From Heliocybe sulcata (lineage: Eukaryota; Basidiomycota; Agaricomycetes; Gloeophyllales; Gloeophyllaceae): a stretch of 42,017 nt of DNA. The notes under the pieces are model-generated. The model was not told the origin of the DNA, searched no databases, and was given only the letters and a program-made list of their open reading frames with translations. The position numbers and the translations under genes are program-made. The stretch spans positions 613,274-655,290 of the forward strand of contig ML213507.1 in assembly GCA_004369045.1 (NCBI GenBank). Direction: 5' to 3'. This document shows, piece by piece, positions 11,928 through 23,248 of the stretch (position 1 is its first letter; every line of letters begins with the position of its first letter).

Positions 11928-12483
11928 ATGTCTCGTTTATCTGCCTTTAAGGAAGCGCGTGCGCACCTTTTCCAAGGTCTTCTAGTTCTTGAGGACAGCC
12001 GCGAGTTGCTGCGGAAAGCAGAGGTTGTCGACCTCGTTAATGAATACCAAACGTGAGGACCTCCAGCCTTTACTCCCCGAAGTCATGCTGACCGTTGAAC
12101 GTAGTTTGTACGATAGACACACGCAGCTCAAGTCCAAGTACCAAGGTGGTCTTGGACGACGACTATTAGCGCAGGTTCGCACGAGTGAAGAGATCCTGGA
12201 GCATAGGTTAGAATGTATGAGCTTTGAGCGCCTTGTGACGGTACGACTGCCCTATCTGGCATGTCAAGAAGATGCAGCTGATCTCATTCATGTCCCGCAG
12301 AACGTTGTACAACAAGCCAAGGCGCAGGACGCAATCGAGTGGGAGAAGGCCGAGTCTGGGATGTTCCATATGGATGGAGCCTGGATACTACGAAAGGACT
12401 ATTGTATTACGATCCTGTCGACGGACAGTGACGACGATGAGGATAGCTGGTCTACCGCTTCCATCGATACGTACCCGCCCTAG
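11928..12483 (+). CDS. small coiled-coil protein F (no kinase domain)
   Basis: Two exons (11928-12052, 12105-12483) joined by a 52-base intron give 167 residues. The intron is needed because the first frame stops at 12056 while the second continues. The N-terminus (EARAHLFQGLLVLEDSRELL, then LVNEYQTLYDRH across the splice) is clearly related in pattern to protein E at 34463 (DARQHLYQGMLILYETKESI, then LTRQYNKLMQTH). It also resembles, more distantly, the first exons of kinases C and D. The rest is helical and charged, ending in an acidic SerAsp-rich tail (STDSDDDEDSWSTAS). Function unknown. By analogy with its larger relatives it may be a free-standing copy of their N-terminal helical domain, perhaps a regulator or decoy of the kinases next door; that is inference. 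Confidence 0.65.
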
Positions 12484-13381
12484 ATGCGCTGTCGAGCTCC
12501 CTTGAGGCATATTGTTCTTCTGTCTTCGTTCCTATTTGCTAACTTATGTATATGTATTCTTGTATCATACAAGCATTTCATGTAATACGATATCCAATGT
12601 ATTATCATTTCCTTTTGTCTTCAATTACTGCTTCGTGTTTGAATTTTACTGGGAGCTTTGTGGCAGTAGTGCGAACGCAGAAAGGCACCGGGAGCTGAAT
12701 CGCCATTCCCGCCGGTGTCCGAAAGTGACTGTGAAGAGGTACACATCCAGCTCTCGGGCGTTATCATCAAGCTCTATAAAGCTCTGACCAGAACCTGCAG
12801 CCCTGGAATGCCCTCCAGTTCCTAGCGCCCATACTCCTAGGCAGGGATCTATATATATACGATGGGATACGCGGAAGATGAATGCCAGGCTCGAGCCTGT
12901 ATCTATATGTCCAAATTCGTTCCTTCCCAGCTCTTCAGTAGTTCTCTAGCTAATATTTTAATACCTGATGAGTACGCGGCACAGAATATACGGATGAGCG
13001 AAGTAACTTCGGTTTCTGTACGGGCTGGACCTACAGGATTACACAACTTCCTATCGTGGACGAATCGTGGTGGCGTGATCGATCCGGGATCTCGCGGTCT
13101 CGGATCTTGGCACGGCACGGAAGCCCCTAACCCTCTTATATTCCACAGCGCTCTAAAGCGCCGCTCGGAAGTATACGACGACATAGAGCACGAGTACTGT
13201 GCAGTCTATAAGATGAATAGCTCCGACTTTAAAGCATTAATAGGTTGGGCGGCAGTACTTGAGCACCATTTGGCTTAATCGCGATGAATAATCAACGGAG
13301 GCCCGGGGCTTCATGTTCCTCCGGCCTTGCCGCATTGGATGTGGATGACTCCATTCACCTACTCGGCCTAGCTATTCCAGC
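12484..13381. other. intergenic region with duplicated flank sequence
   Basis: Between gene F and the 3' end of kinase A. There is a plus-strand open frame (12862-13278) without recognised motifs. A stretch around 13040-13110 is closely repeated at 19075-19140; see the repeat entry. Confidence 0.4.
13040..13110. repeat. duplicated flank, copy 1 (copy 2 at 19075-19140)
   Basis: The core GATCCGGGATCTCGCGGTCT at 13081 continues with CGGATCTTGG and differs from the second copy by one base (G to A). The preceding ACAACTTCCT block is also shared. Each copy lies just downstream of a minus-strand TKL kinase (A or B), so the flank was probably duplicated together with the kinase. Confidence 0.65.
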
Positions 13382-14403
13382 CTAGTACGCAACAGCCTGC
13401 AGAGCTCTCAGACGGTCCCAAGCCTCGATGGCTGGCATCCTCTCAGCGTGGTCCGGCCTCCAACAAGCACGAATGATCTGCCACAGATCATCCGATATGG
13501 ATCTCGACCGCGGGGGCCTCTCACCACTGATAACCATCGAATGTACCTTGAAAACCGTCTTGTTGGACCAAGGCCGCCTGCCGCTGAGAACCTGGGAAAG
13601 TATGATATCGTGCAGCATACGATATGTTCGGTAAAAGGACAGTACCTCGTAACACAGGAATGCAAAGGCATACATATCGGATGAGGACCTTGGTTCGAAT
13701 GTTTGGGATTCCCACAGCTCCGGAGCCCGCCACACCATTGCGCATTTGTCGCCGGATATCTGGGAGGTCGTAAAAGACCCGTAGAACTGACTGAGACCGA
13801 AGTCGGTTATTAGTGGTTGATGATTACTGTCAACCACAACATTTCCCTGCGGGATAGTGTTCAGTCCTGGAGCATCTCGAGTCGGAGGGTTGATGCGCAC
13901 TATATGGAGGTCACCGTGAACTAGTTGTGGCTCATGTGCATGGAGGTAGGAGAGCGCATCCGCTATGCTAACGATCTAGCGTTGTTCGTGTCAGGTATGA
14001 CTCCCATCACGGCAGACAGACTATTGCCTACTATGCGAACACGATCATTCGGCTGTGGCTTATAACTCTCCAAGTACGCTCTCAGGGTGCCATTGGCGGC
14101 CCACGGGCTCACCATGCAGAAGCGTAGATGACGAGATGTCCCCATCGGCCAGGAGTGCATTGCCAGTAAAGGCAGAATATGTCGATGCCGAAGCTGTCTC
14201 CAGAGAACCAATTCGCGAAGAAAAGCCTGACGGAATGATATTGAGTCAGACAGGAAGGATTTATAATCAAGGGATAGCGTACGCGCCTTCTTCCTGCGTT
14301 CAGGATCTTCGTCTTGACCCTGATGGACCGAATGGGTGACAACCTTCATAGCAACACTTTCGTTAAGCCACTCCGACTTGTAGACTTCCGCGGTAGGAGT
14401 CAT
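13382..14403 (-). CDS. TKL-like protein kinase A, 5'-truncated
   Basis: Four exons (14403-14032, 13975-13901, 13846-13646, 13591-13382) give 285 residues, essentially a bare kinase domain. Seen in order: ESVAMKVV (ATP-binding Lys), FLRELVLWRQLRHRHILPLL, a hinge-like MVSPWAANGTL, VHGDLH with GNVVV (catalytic loop with HRD changed to HGD, Asp kept), ITDFGLSQF (DFG), WRAPELWE (APE), DMYAFAFLCYEVLSG and the final IIRACWRPDHAERM. The glycine-rich loop expected before the Lys is not recognisable: paralogue B has ATGSFAQVFRGKW where A has MTPTAEVYKSEW. The N-terminal helical domain present in B is missing. Its ATG lies only 10 bases after the stop codon of K1 on the same strand, which suggests a deletion joined the two genes. 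It may be a pseudogene or a pseudokinase. Confidence 0.75.
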
Positions 14404-14413
14404 TGTGTGGAGG

Positions 14414-15722
14414 TCAGTAGTTGATGCGCCGTCTCCAATGAACGAGAAACCGATATAAGTTAAGTATAGGAGCCGCGTCTCGTTCGACAACCCTGGAACG
14501 CAGTTTCCAGCTGTTGAGAGACTTCTGGATGTTTTCAAAGCGAGTAACTACTTCGTCCATGTTCGGCCGCTTGATAGGATCATCCTGGACCATGTCGGAG
14601 ACGAGGGGACCCATGAACTCGAAACCATACTTCGCCTAAGCGTTCCACTTAAGGTAGGCTACAGTGGGGACGAAGGTGCGCTTACATTGATGAAGTCTTC
14701 TCGTATCATGTTTCCCAGATAGTACACGTCTGTTGGAAATGGGTCCATCGGCTCGTCGGAATCTCGAAATTCTGGGACGCTCTGGTCGCCGCCCAATATC
14801 TGTGGCTCGCGAGGGGCCTCATTGTCCGGACTGTAGCGTCGCGAAATGCCGAAGTCTATGAAATAGTACTTGACAGGTCGCTCCGTCCGGCTATAGTGCT
14901 TGGCAAAACCGCTTAAATCAGGCTTCATCTGAGCGCTCATTGGATGAAAACCATGGGGGTATAGATGTACACCATCCATCATAATATTGCGCCCATCACA
15001 ATCCCTTGCAATGCTCCGTGTGAGATACGTTAGGCCATACTGGTGAACAGCGTACCGATGAGCAACGTGGTGAACATGCATAAATTGTAGACCCTACAAG
15101 TGACGACAGTTCCAGTGACGTATCACAGGAAAGAGGAAGAACGAACCTCGAACACTTGCTTGAAGTATGCGACTGCTTCGCCGAAGGTATCAAAAATCGG
15201 TGAACGGTAAGCACGCAGAAACGGCATCACGAAGACGATCAAGTCCTCATCATCGGGCACTTGCAGAACCTCAAGAATCGGCACGCAGTGATTTTTTGGA
15301 TCGGAGGCGAGAGGCTCAGCAGAAAAAAAGAGACCGATATCTGCCTCGTGAGGATGGCGTGACTTCTTGATTTCCTTCAGTACAACCAGGGATCCGTCGG
15401 ACGTGCGAGTAGCATCGATGATACTCCCGTGCTAGAATGACCGTGGAAGGTTGTGAGCATTGATTGCAAAGAAGGACGTGCATACCCATATCGACACTCC
15501 ATCTTCGCAGTCATAGAAGCTTTTCTTCGAGTCCTTCCAAGACGGTCTCCATGACTGGTGATATCGAGGTCTCAGCATATAACCATGCTGTTCGAGCCAT
15601 TTCTGACGACCCCGCCAGGTGATTTCCGCTTTGCTTAGGGCTCCTGGGTCCGAAGGATGTAAAGGCTGGTCATATAGATCTTTGTCGACATCGTCGGCCT
15701 CAGTGTCTGCAGGGAGGGACAT
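14414..15722 (-). CDS. K-type protein kinase K1
   Basis: Five exons give about 370 residues. The N-terminal module is GYMLRPRYHQSWRPSW, followed by a kinase fold. VVLKEIKKS carries the ATP-site Lys. Then come EADIGLFFSAEPLASDPKNH, HVAHR joined by a 51-base intron to DCDGRNIMMD (HRD with Asn kept), VKYYFIDFGISRRY (DFG), GGDQSVPEF (in place of APE), DPFPTDVYYLGNMIRED and DPIKRPNMDEVVTRF. All key catalytic residues are present. I recall this arrangement as common in agaricomycete kinases annotated only as 'protein kinase domain'; substrates are unknown. Relative to K2 and K3 the C-terminus stops early (WRRRINY) and lacks the RRxPAxPxP tail, next to the start of kinase A. It is divergently arranged with kinase C, 373 bases between the two start codons. 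Confidence 0.85.
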
Positions 15723-16095
15723 CTGTCCCTAAACTGAGAGGAAGGCTGCCAGCGAGCTTCAACCAGTGAGGAACAATGACCTCTGTCACCGTGAACAAGT
15801 TCCGTTACCGAATAAACCTACATATTTCACAGTCCGTCATCCATCAGATCTGAGATCCGCATCGCGGCGTCCAACCTACTTTGACAACGATTAATGCTTG
15901 TACTGGGCTTGGACCTCTGGGAGCCATTGCACCGTGCGCTCTGGTGCCGCTTCATTTCCCAAGGACGAGGAAATAGGCTGTGCTCGTCATGGGAAGGTCT
16001 CTCTTGAATAGCCCAGGAGACCCATATAAATATCCTGATGCCCTCGCGAGATCAGTATTCGTCGTTTTGGTCTCATTGTCCACTCTCTCCCGAGG
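15723..16095. promoter_or_regulatory. shared divergent promoter region K1/C
   Basis: The 373 bases between the start codons of K1 (-) and C (+). An ATATAAA box at 16024-16030 lies 66 bases before the start of C. Equivalent gaps separate K2/D (369 bases) and K3/E (419 bases), so co-regulation of each pair is plausible but unproven. Confidence 0.5.
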
Positions 16096-18375
16096 ATGCC
16101 AGCTCCCAGAACAACTAGCTATCCCGCTGATATTGTGGCGACTTCGAAGAGGGCGAAGAAAGGCATACGCTGGCTTCTGAACGACGCTGATAACGCCTTA
16201 GAGGATGGATACAACCGAATATACAAAGAAGAAATCAGTCGGCGGATTGCTTCTCAACAGGAGCTACAAAACTTGAGAAGGATGTATGAAAGGCGCGTTC
16301 TAGTGCCATCACTACAGCACTTCACTTCATAGAGTGTTACAGGCTCGCGGCCGTGCGTGCGGATTTGGGCGAGAACCTGCACACTTGGCAAGGATCGTAT
16401 GGGAAGTTGATAAAGCTTCTGCGCCTCCGAGGGGATTGCATTGTCTTTTTGCAGGAAGCCCGTGTGAGCACGCTCGTCTCTTACCCGCTTTCATGATCTC
16501 CTGAACCGTACCATCCAAGAAATCGACCGACATTATCAAATCAATGTCAAATCCTACTTCCGGTCAGTCAAGTCCTCAAGCCACTAGTCCTTGTACGTGC
16601 CAGGTCAAAGGGAATTGTGGGGCATCATTCTGATCAACCCACGGTTCACAATAGATGCCTCGTCTACGTCTTCAACAGACAATTCGACTACTTATCCCTT
16701 CCGTTCAAGCAGTAGCACGACATCCTTCTCAGTCGACTCTTTAGACGAAGAACGCAGAGCAGCACCACAGGAAAATGAAGTTAATGACTTGCTTGAGTAC
16801 TTGAACTCTTATCCGGAAAAAAGCGGTTTCGCGCAAATCATACTGGGTACGTTTCATTGCCTGCGCATCTTCATGACAATCCTCCAGATCTAAGTCGTCC
16901 TTGATTCTCCGCAGGACTTGCTCTGTCAGTGAACAATGATTGGTCAGACTTCGCTTCTAAAGTAGCTTGTCTACTTGGGGATCGCGAGAAGGCGGTCGAA
17001 GACGTGAAGAATATGCCCCCTCATATTATAAAAGTGGCTCTCAACTTGCTGCAACGCGTGAGTCTCAATCACGTTGCCATATACCTTGCTAATTGAGGAA
17101 TGGTTATCAGGCTATCATTGGTTATGACCTGAACGAAGGCAGGGACGTGTCGGACTCATTTAGGGAAGATTGCGAGTTCGTCTTGAGAAGGGTTAGTCAG
17201 AAGTCGGGCGCTCTTCCCACTTGTCTCAATGTGGTTGTGACATTCGGCGATCGTGATGATGCCTACATCGATGTTGGTGCATCAGCAAGTGTATACAAGG
17301 CTACAATGGGCGACACAGTTGTGGCAGTGAAGATGTTTCACAAGGGTAAACATCAAGCCAGAGGTTTGGAGGTTGCGATGAAGGTGCGTCTGCCGCACGA
17401 TGGTCTGTGTCGCCATCTCAGTCCATAAACTAGAAATTCCGCCGAGAGGCTATTGTATGGAAGCAGCTGAACCACGAGAACATCCTCCCTCTCCTGGGTG
17501 TCTGCGGGAATGTTCCTGGTTTCGGCGTTGCGGGACTCGTTTCTCCCTACTGCGAACAAGGCAATCTGACTGACTATATCAGCGAGCATAAAGAGTGTGA
17601 TCGGCTCTACATGGTGAGTTATTCGACCATTCTGCGGCCTTCAATCACCCTAACTGCAGCCAAGCTGGAACGCATTGCGGGCGCCCTCAGTCATCTACAT
17701 AGTCACGATCCACCTATAGTGCACAGGGACCTGAAAGGCGTACGTCTTTCCCTCTCGGCTTACCGCCTTCCTGACCCTTGGCGGTATCAGAGAAACATCG
17801 TCATGTGGCAAGGCGAACCCCGCCTGACTGACTTCGGCATAACCACATTCAGTCAGTCATTCACTGTGACCTCGGAGAAGCCCGGCGACGGAACTGTGCA
17901 GTTCCAAGCACCGGAAACGCTGAAGCCGGAGGACCAGGACGATGCTCCTGATAAACCCAAGGATAGTTCTGGAAAGACAGAGGATGAGATGACTAGCGAC
18001 AGTGAGAGATTGGACGCTAGCGGGGACGATATACCCAGCGATACTCGGTTCGACGAGCAGCGGCGCCAGCTTACACCAGCCTGCGACATGTACAGTTTCG
18101 CATGTCTTTGCATCGAGGTACTGTTTTCATTCTTGCTCAAGCCTCAAGAAGCTGAACACACATAGATCTACACGCTGCGATTACCCTGGGGAGATCTTAA
18201 TAATATCACGGTCGCGACGCGAGTGTTGCAAAATCGCCGTCCACCTCGGCCAGCTGGAGACACTGTCCCCCCGGCTGTTTGGTCGCTCATAGAAGCATGT
18301 TGGCCGCAGGAACCGCAAGACAGACTGACGAGCGACGCTGTTCAGCATGCTCTGAGAGCTATGCTAGAGCCGTAG
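16096..18375 (+). CDS. coiled-coil TKL-like protein kinase C
   Basis: About ten exons, about 600 residues. Helical N-terminal part: RRIASQQELQNLRRM spliced to LAAVRADLGENLHTWQG and KLIKLLRLRGDCIVFLQEAR. Then a Ser/Thr-rich linker (near 16655-16760) and further helices (DWSDFASKVACLLGDREKAV; PPHIIKVALNLLQR). Kinase domain: loop DVGASASVYKA, VVAVKMF (Lys), FRREAIVWKQLNHENILPLLG, then IVHRDLKG spliced to RNIVMWQ (HRD), LTDFGITTF (DFG), QAPETL (APE), DMYSFACLCIE and LIEACWPQEPQDRL. All catalytic residues are present. Between APE and DMYSF there is an unusually long acidic insert of about 45 residues (17920-18080), much longer than in D. It pairs divergently with K1. The N-terminal helices resemble proteins E and F. 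A signalling role through N-terminal oligomerisation is inference. Confidence 0.85.
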
Positions 18376-19317
18376 GCTCGTACTACTTATTTGCTTTGCA
18401 AGGACTATAATCCATGTGTCTTATCTCAACCCCGACGTTATCTCACCTACATCTCTGGATGAAATGCTTCGATGTAGTACCAGAATACTGCCAGCGCATC
18501 TAGACAAGTGATAATGTACAGGCGACCTAAGTTCAAGCATCTGCGAGCTATGCAGAAGCAAGTCCGCGAGAGGTGCACCGTATTTCCCGGTAACGTCACT
18601 GATAGTGAGATCCTCCTTACTCAGAACGATGCCGCTCCAGCTGGCTCTTGCATACGATATTTGCGCCGAGAACGATAGCCACATCATGCTAGTCAAGATG
18701 TGTAAAATGGGACCGGACCAACAATCACAGCACGTCCCCAGCTACCAACCTGTCCGAAGCATTGTCGTCAGTTAATGAAGCTTTCCACACCCAATCTCAA
18801 GCTTCAAATCTTTATTTCCGAGAGTCGTGCAAGGTTGCCGCAATGAAGACAGTGCGAAGAGTACTTCTAGTCCCATGATCGTCTTCCGGGTATCCAGGCC
18901 GAGACTGACCATCAGAGCTGTTACCGACTATAATTATTGCATCGCTTCCAGCAGGAGGAGCGCACCAGGATCAATCAGGGTAACGATACATAAGGATTTA
19001 TAGGGACCTACATCTCCTGCACGGTCCCGCCATCCTGACAATATTGATATCCTGGGACCCATAAGATCAAACAACTTCCTTTTCCGGACGCATCATGATA
19101 TCGTGATTGATCCGGGATCTCACGGTCTCGGATCTTGGATAATAGATTCTTGACACCGCGGAAGCAGATGCGAGAGCCTCTCTGTCCTCAGCCAAGCGTT
19201 TCATTGCTCGGTCACCGATGCCCTGATTACAATCACACTTGATCAACGTTCAACACTGAAGTAAATAATGCTATACAATAGGAAGGAACTCTGCCGCCCA
19301 TTCCCCACCATATCTGA
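18376..19317. other. intergenic region between kinases C and B
   Basis: No supported gene. It contains copy 2 of the duplicated flank (19075-19140). A block at about 19008-19035 (GGACCTACATCTCCTGCACG and following) is loosely similar to 25912-25945 downstream of kinase D. These look like remnants of the segmental duplication. Confidence 0.45.
19075..19140. repeat. duplicated flank, copy 2 (copy 1 at 13040-13110)
   Basis: GATCCGGGATCTCACGGTCT followed by CGGATCTTGG, preceded by the shared ACAACTTCCT block. It lies just downstream of kinase B, as copy 1 lies downstream of kinase A. Confidence 0.65.
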
Positions 19318-20970
19318 CTAGATGTTGCCCAACCTTTTCAAGGCCACCCATGCCTCGGTGCTGCTCATTCTACGTTTACTCTCATGTACCCAACACGACT
19401 GGATAATAACCCAGGCGGGATCGCTTATACCTTCGGACGGTCTCTCAGGTCTTTCTCCAGCCTTAACCGATATCTCAATTCTCCTCGGTGTACGTCCTTG
19501 CCAAGGCGCACGCAGTGCGTAGATCTGCGAGAATCAGGACATATTCCGCATCTGGACATGGAAGGACGTACATGAAAACAAAGACACCCAAAGGAATACA
19601 TGTCGGAATAGGTCGTTGGCTCCCATCTGGGCTGCGTGAGATCCCAATGCTCCGGGGGTCGATAAGCGTCTGGACCTTTGTCTCCTGAAGTTCCATTGGT
19701 AGTGGAGGACCCGTGGAACCTGCTAAGACCAAAGTCGGTCACTAGTGGGTGGCCATATTTGTCGATCAAGATATTGCCCTGCGACGTGCCACTCAGATAT
19801 GTCCGGCAAATATTGGATGCTACGGGGAGCTCGTACGCACCGGGTGGATGTCTCCGTGAACCATTGGTGGGTCATGTGCATGCATGTACGAAAGCACATC
19901 CGCAACTGCAGCAAGCTGTAAAACCTTACAGTGAGTTATCGATAATCTTCCCGCGAAAGATGTGTTCCTTACAATGCTCGTTGGGTTGCCTCCCTGTTTC
20001 GTGACATAGTTGATAACATTTGCATTATGCGCCCAGGGAGACACCATAGCAAGTCTTAATTCACCCAGGTCATCGGTACCGCCGACATCGAATATTCCGA
20101 GCAGCGGAAGTACGTTCTTGTGCGAGAGCTGTCTCCAGAGGACTATTTCTCTAAGGCATCGCTGGGTAGATCGTTTATCAGCAGAAGACTCGGAGCTGAC
20201 TCGGAATGTCAGACATACCAATCGTTTCCTTTCTTGCTCGTCCGGATCATAAGCCGGATGGAACCTTTTCTGTGCTACTGTTCGGCCCAACCACTTGCCC
20301 CGAAAGACTTGCGCGAAGGAGCCTGTCGCCAAAGCCGACCCCTCGATGGTCGGCATCCGTCGACCTTGCAAGTAGAGGACAGACGGGACCAACTCCGCAT
20401 GAAAACTGAGCCTCCGTAGCGCGGCGTAGCAATGCATTCTGAACGGATGCAGGACTCGGGCAGGAGAATTAAGGTCTGAACCCTCTTCCCAGAGACGTGC
20501 TTCATCAATAGCCTGCCAATATACTTAACTGAGCATGCCACAATAAAGTGAAGGAGTCTCGCGTACGAATTGGAGCATATTCAGGAAATGAAGCACGATA
20601 TCCTTGGGAAGCGCCAGAATTACCACCGGCATTTTCTTCCGGTCCTCCAGGTTCATCATGTTCATTATATTCGAAAGTGTTGCCTGAAATCGAGCATGAT
20701 CCGATCCATGAAGGAAGGACAGTTCTGCGAAAGGGACCGCTTGTAAGAGGTCAAAGCTACTAGGAAGTGCAGCTCACCGGTGATTGCTTCGGCCAGAGCA
20801 CGGAGTCGGTTGTCGTTCAACGACTCCATGACAGCTTTAGCCCTCATTTCGACCTGTTCTACTATCAGAGTGGCATGGTGAATCATCTCCTGGAGGCCGC
20901 CTTCATCGTAACGACCAGTGCCATAGGCTTTCGAGATCGACCGGGCTGTCAGCGTCTGGAGAGTAGTCAT
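19318..20970 (-). CDS. TKL-like protein kinase B with N-terminal helical domain
   Basis: Seven exons (20970-20778, 20724-20567, 20512-20219, 20161-19973, 19915-19841, 19778-19572, 19524-19318) give 440 residues. The N-terminal half is helical: IVEQVEMRAKAVMESLNDNR, FQATLSNIMNMMNLEDRKKM and PKDIVLHFLNMLQFAIDEA. Then comes a linker ending VPSVLYLQGRRM before the kinase domain. Kinase marks: ATGSFAQVFRGKW (Gly loop), TVAQKRF (Lys), CLREIVLWRQLSHKNVLPLLG, VHGDIHP spliced to GNILID (HRD changed to HGD), VTDFGLSRF, YRPPEHWD, DMYSFGCLCFH and IIQSCWVHESKRRM. It is the intact counterpart of kinase A and shows what A has lost. HGD keeps the catalytic Asp, so activity remains possible. A TATATAA element (minus strand, 21013-21019) sits 43 bases before the ATG. 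Confidence 0.87.
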
Positions 20971-21012
20971 AGCAGGTGTGTGGTACCGGGACGCAGCAGG
21001 GTTGGAGGATAC

Positions 21013-21019
21013 TTATATA
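21013..21019 (-). promoter_or_regulatory. TATA-like box of kinase B
   Basis: Read on the minus strand as TATATAA, 43 bases upstream of the kinase B start at 20970. This distance is typical for a TATA box plus short leader. Confidence 0.45.
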
Positions 21020-21546
21020 CCACATCGTTCGAATCCTAACTTACGTCCCGGGCATACAGGCGGTACAAAGGATACCATCTCGGAGTCTCTTGAACATGTT
21101 CTTTGTGACAATTGGGAGCTAGCCTTCGCGGTCGCGAGGGCGCATGCAATTGTACTGTCAATCGTGCAAGGCAATCCCGTACACGCTATATCTGCCAGAG
21201 TCGCTGAGAATGGAACACAAGAACCGGGCAGGACTCGACGCTGTGCAGCTATCAACGCGATGGATCACTCCTGAGCGCTAAACCACGATTCTTTCCCACC
21301 CAGGTACAGCCGAGCCGAAGGGGTCTTCGGCAACACTTGATTAAGAGCGTGAGCGACGAACACTAGTTTGCGTATCATCCCGATATGTAAGCGGTACGTG
21401 ATAGAGAGCAAGGTAAGGGGAGACAATAGACCAGAGCAAACAAATGGAGATAAGGTTGGAGTGAGCGTGACGACAGATGCACTAGTGAAGGGTAGTACCA
21501 CAGGGTGCGAAATAACAGAAAATCCAAGGTACTCGCGGAACGCTGC
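21020..21546. other. intergenic region between kinase B and K2
   Basis: About 530 bases lying downstream of K2 and upstream of B, both on the minus strand. No gene is seen. The equivalent region is missing between K1 and A. Confidence 0.5.
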
Positions 21547-22879
21547 TCACGGAAGGGGCAAGGCGGGGACCCGCCGAGCCACATACGCGATACGCCGCTT
21601 CCAATGTATTATTGTCCGGTATAATTCTAGAAGTTCGACCTCGTCACGTTCCGCAATGCGAGAACGCAGCTTCCAGCTACTAAGAGACTTGCGGATAGCC
21701 TCGAAGCGAGTCACTACTTCGTCCATTGTAGGTCGGCTCGAAGGGTCGTTTTGAACCATATCGGAAACGAGAGGCTCAATGAACTCGAAGCCATATCTCG
21801 TCTGCGATACATCCTAAGCACTCAGAACGTGAGAGTAGCGAGTAATACGTACTTGTATGAAGTCCTCCCTTATCATATTTCCGAGGTAGTACACGTCTGT
21901 CGGGAACGGATCCACTGGCTCATCCGATTCTTCAAATTCCGGCACAGTCGTATCAGCGCCCAGTATTTGCGGTTCAAGGACAGGAAGATCCTCAGGTTTG
22001 TAACGCCGTGATATCCCGAAATCCACAAAGTAATAACGGACAGGGTGCCATGTGCGCGTAGAATGTTTGCTCGATCCGCTTATGTCCGGTTTTTGTAGGG
22101 TAACGACAGGATGAAAACCTTCAGGGAATAAATGGTTTGCATCCATCATAATATTGCGAGAATAGCAATCCCTAGCATGGGACCGTCAGTTAGCGCGAGG
22201 GGATATAATTACTGTGCAGACACAACGAACCGATGAGCGACATGATGGGCGTGCATGAATTGTAGTCCCTGACGGAATCGGATCGTGAACAGTCTCGCTA
22301 CACATTAGGAGATTATTACCTCGAATATTTGCTTAAAGAAAGACACGACCTCTCCAAAGGTATCGAAACGGGGGCAATCGTAGGCATGTAAATATGGCAT
22401 CACAAGCACCGTTACATCGCTATCGTCGGGCACCTCCAGAACTTCAAGTATTCGGACACAGTGGTTCCGCGGATCAGAGGAGAGAGGCTCTGACGAAAAG
22501 AACAGACCAATATCCGCTTCATATGGATGAATGTGCTTTTTGACTTGCTTCAACGCCACTATAGACCCATCTGAAGTACGTCTTGCGTCAACCACGACGC
22601 CTCCGCCCTGATGCTCGGTCAGCAAGATCAAGACTTTTCTGAATGAGAAGAGATACACACCACGGCAGCGATACCATCCTCGGCTCGATAGGACTGTATA
22701 CCCGTGGCTTTCCAGGACGGGCGCCATGTATCATGGTAGCGAGGCCTCAGCACGTAGCCACGCTGTTCGAGCCACTTGTGATGGCGCCGCCAAAACAGTT
22801 CTGAAGGCATTAGTGCGCCATGCTCAGGAGCACGGATGGGCAGGTCGTCGTCCTCTTCAGCTGGCGCAGGACTGGACAT
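21547..22879 (-). CDS. K-type protein kinase K2
   Basis: Five exons, about 365 residues. The order matches K1: KWLEQRGYVLRPRYHDTWRP, IVALKQVKKH (Lys), EADIGLFFSSEPLSSDPRNH, HVAHR spliced to DCYSRNIMMD (HRD), VRYYFVDFGISRRY (DFG), GADTTVPEF, DPFPTDVYYLGNMIRED, RPTMDEVVTRF, and the complete tail RRIAYVARRVPALPLP. I chose the start MSSPAPAEEDDD at 22879 because it aligns with K1 and K3; an in-frame ATG at 23014 would add 45 residues and shorten the divergent promoter to 234 bases. Catalytic residues are intact. It pairs divergently with kinase D. Function is unknown beyond presumed Ser/Thr phosphorylation. Confidence 0.85.
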
Positions 22880-23248
22880 TCTCGAAGGAAACCCACTTCT
22901 CCCGTGACCGAGCGTTGAAAGGCAGAGAGATCCACGCCTGCCCGTGCATGGAGGCGAGCCTTGTCGTTGACTCTCGGTTCGAATGCTGATGGACAGCCCG
23001 ATTCCCACAGCCATGTGTCCGGGGTCCTCGTGAATCTCCGGGAATCTCAGATCCTTACCGATTACCTGTGTAACTGGCGTGGGATCGCATTCTTTGTTTT
23101 CCGTACTGTCTGCGATACCGGCGATGTATATGCATACTGGACATGAAGTCCGTAACCAGTCATCTGGTTCCTTTCGCGCACGGTATCATTTCGGCAGTCA
23201 GCCGGTCCATATATACCTGTCCGCCTGTGTTTTCGCGGCGGCATAATC
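22880..23248. promoter_or_regulatory. shared divergent promoter region K2/D
   Basis: 369 bases between the start codons of K2 (-) and D (+). An ATATATA element at 23209-23215 is 34 bases before the start of D. The spacing mirrors the K1/C pair. Confidence 0.5.
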
